Shown: piece after piece, positions 63,633-64,000 of the stretch | How positions within the stretch are numbered: position 1 is the first letter of the stretch | Layout: each line of letters begins with the position of its first letter | NCBI GenBank assembly: GCA_937138475.1 | Contig: CAKZPD010000005.1 | Location: 1-64,000 of the forward strand | DNA length: 64,000 nt | Source: an uncultured Sulfitobacter sp. | GTDB lineage: Bacteria; Pseudomonadota; Alphaproteobacteria; Rhodobacterales; Rhodobacteraceae | Direction: 5' to 3' | Notes under the pieces: generated by a model | Seen by the model: the letters and a program-made list of their open reading frames with translations, nothing else | Databases searched by the model: none | What the model was told of the DNA's origin: nothing | Position numbers and translations under genes: made by a program

Positions 63633-64000
63633 GGCATCCGGTCGCCAAGGGCGCGCAAAATACGCGCCGTTGCGCCCCAGATATAATACGGCCCAAAGGG
63701 CACAGTGAAATAAGACCGCATCTGACCCCGCCACCGCCGCGACTGAATCGCGAAATTTGCCGGGTTCAGCACATGATCAAGCGGCACATGGAAGACTTCT
63801 TCCACTTCGCCCGGTTCGGGGCGGATCGCAAACCCGCCCTGCACCAGCCCGACCACCGGCGTGACGCAAAACCCTGTGACGGTCTCGTGATCGGGCAATA
63901 CACCCAACACCTGCACCTGGCTGCGGGGCAGGCCAATTTCCTCTTGCGCCTCGCGCAGGGCGGCATCAATCGGCGTGGCATCGCCGGCGTCTTGCTTGCC
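63629..64000 (-). CDS. Nudix hydrolase, CoA pyrophosphatase-like, cut by window edge
   Basis: The 3' part of a Nudix gene, about 123 codons, with its start beyond the window. The Nudix box is readable near the edge: GKQDAGD, then ALREAQEEIGL. FGPYYIWGATARI near the end resembles the CoA pyrophosphatase (NudL-like) group. It overlaps the CCA enzyme gene by ATGA, indicating cotranscription. Confidence 0.85.
   Translation of the reverse strand, partial: GKQDAGDATPIDAALREAQEEIGLPRSQVQVLGVLPDHETVTGFCVTPVVGLVQGGFAIRPEPGEVEEVFHVPLDHVLNPANFAIQSRRWRGQMRSYFTVPFGPYYIWGATARILRALGDRMP

Noticed and set aside
1-64000. CRISPR array, prophage, insertion sequence or attachment site
   Set aside because: No regularly spaced repeats, transposase, integrase or terminal inverted repeats were seen, and composition is fairly even throughout.

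Overview
The window is a GC-rich stretch of an alphaproteobacterial chromosome, most likely a marine Rhodobacterales (Roseobacter-type) bacterium. This is inferred from the many TRAP and tripartite-tricarboxylate transporters, the argJ-mutT, rimP-nusA-ylxR-infB and ubiG/pip neighbourhoods, and the tightly overlapping genes. No rRNA, tRNA, CRISPR array, insertion sequence or prophage gene was seen. The strain cannot be named from sequence reading alone.

Positions 1-37,500 are accessory and catabolic. They hold an orphan DctP-type TRAP binding protein diverging from an IclR regulator; a tctCBA transporter diverging from its two-component system and an extra binding protein; and an organosulfate module. 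That module is a perfect FNR-type box, a type I sulfatase, a short alkylsulfatase of the metallo-beta-lactamase type, a fused TAXI-TRAP permease and its binding protein. It faces a leftward run of a flavin monooxygenase, RidA, a DUF1028 protein, a second sulfatase, a formylglycine-generating enzyme and another IclR regulator. A third IclR regulator diverges from a bicupin gene.

At 22,490-34,945 lies a catabolic cluster with no obvious named counterpart. A FAD monooxygenase gene diverges from about eleven rightward genes: a small HTH-like protein, Rieske oxygenase, SDR, alpha/beta hydrolase, VOC-type extradiol dioxygenase, a second SDR, ThDP-dependent decarboxylase, aspartate-dehydrogenase-like protein, aldehyde dehydrogenase, adrenodoxin-reductase-type flavoprotein, flavodoxin and a pentapeptide-repeat protein. 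From the SDR gene at 25,312 onward most genes overlap or abut. Two inverted copies of an operator between the divergent starts match a site in front of the first IclR gene 22 kb away. This suggests one regulator ties the DctP transporter locus to this pathway. I infer uptake, ring hydroxylation, extradiol cleavage, hydrolysis, decarboxylation and aldehyde oxidation of an unknown aromatic or N-containing compound, with NADPH electrons passing through flavodoxin rather than ferredoxin.

Positions 35,066-37,485 hold an ECF sigma factor, an RskA-type anti-sigma factor, an exported fasciclin protein and a Tat-exported MsrB. The rest is mostly core genome: secA, a parvulin, argJ, mutT, an Hsp70-like protein, infB/ylxR/nusA/rimP, a miniature peptide-type binding protein coupled to pip, ubiG, a comF-grxC-nitrilase-marR run, a methyltransferase, hemH, two L,D-transpeptidases around a CAP lipoprotein, an RNA uracil methyltransferase, an ABC exporter, a CCA-adding enzyme and the end of a Nudix hydrolase gene cut by the window.
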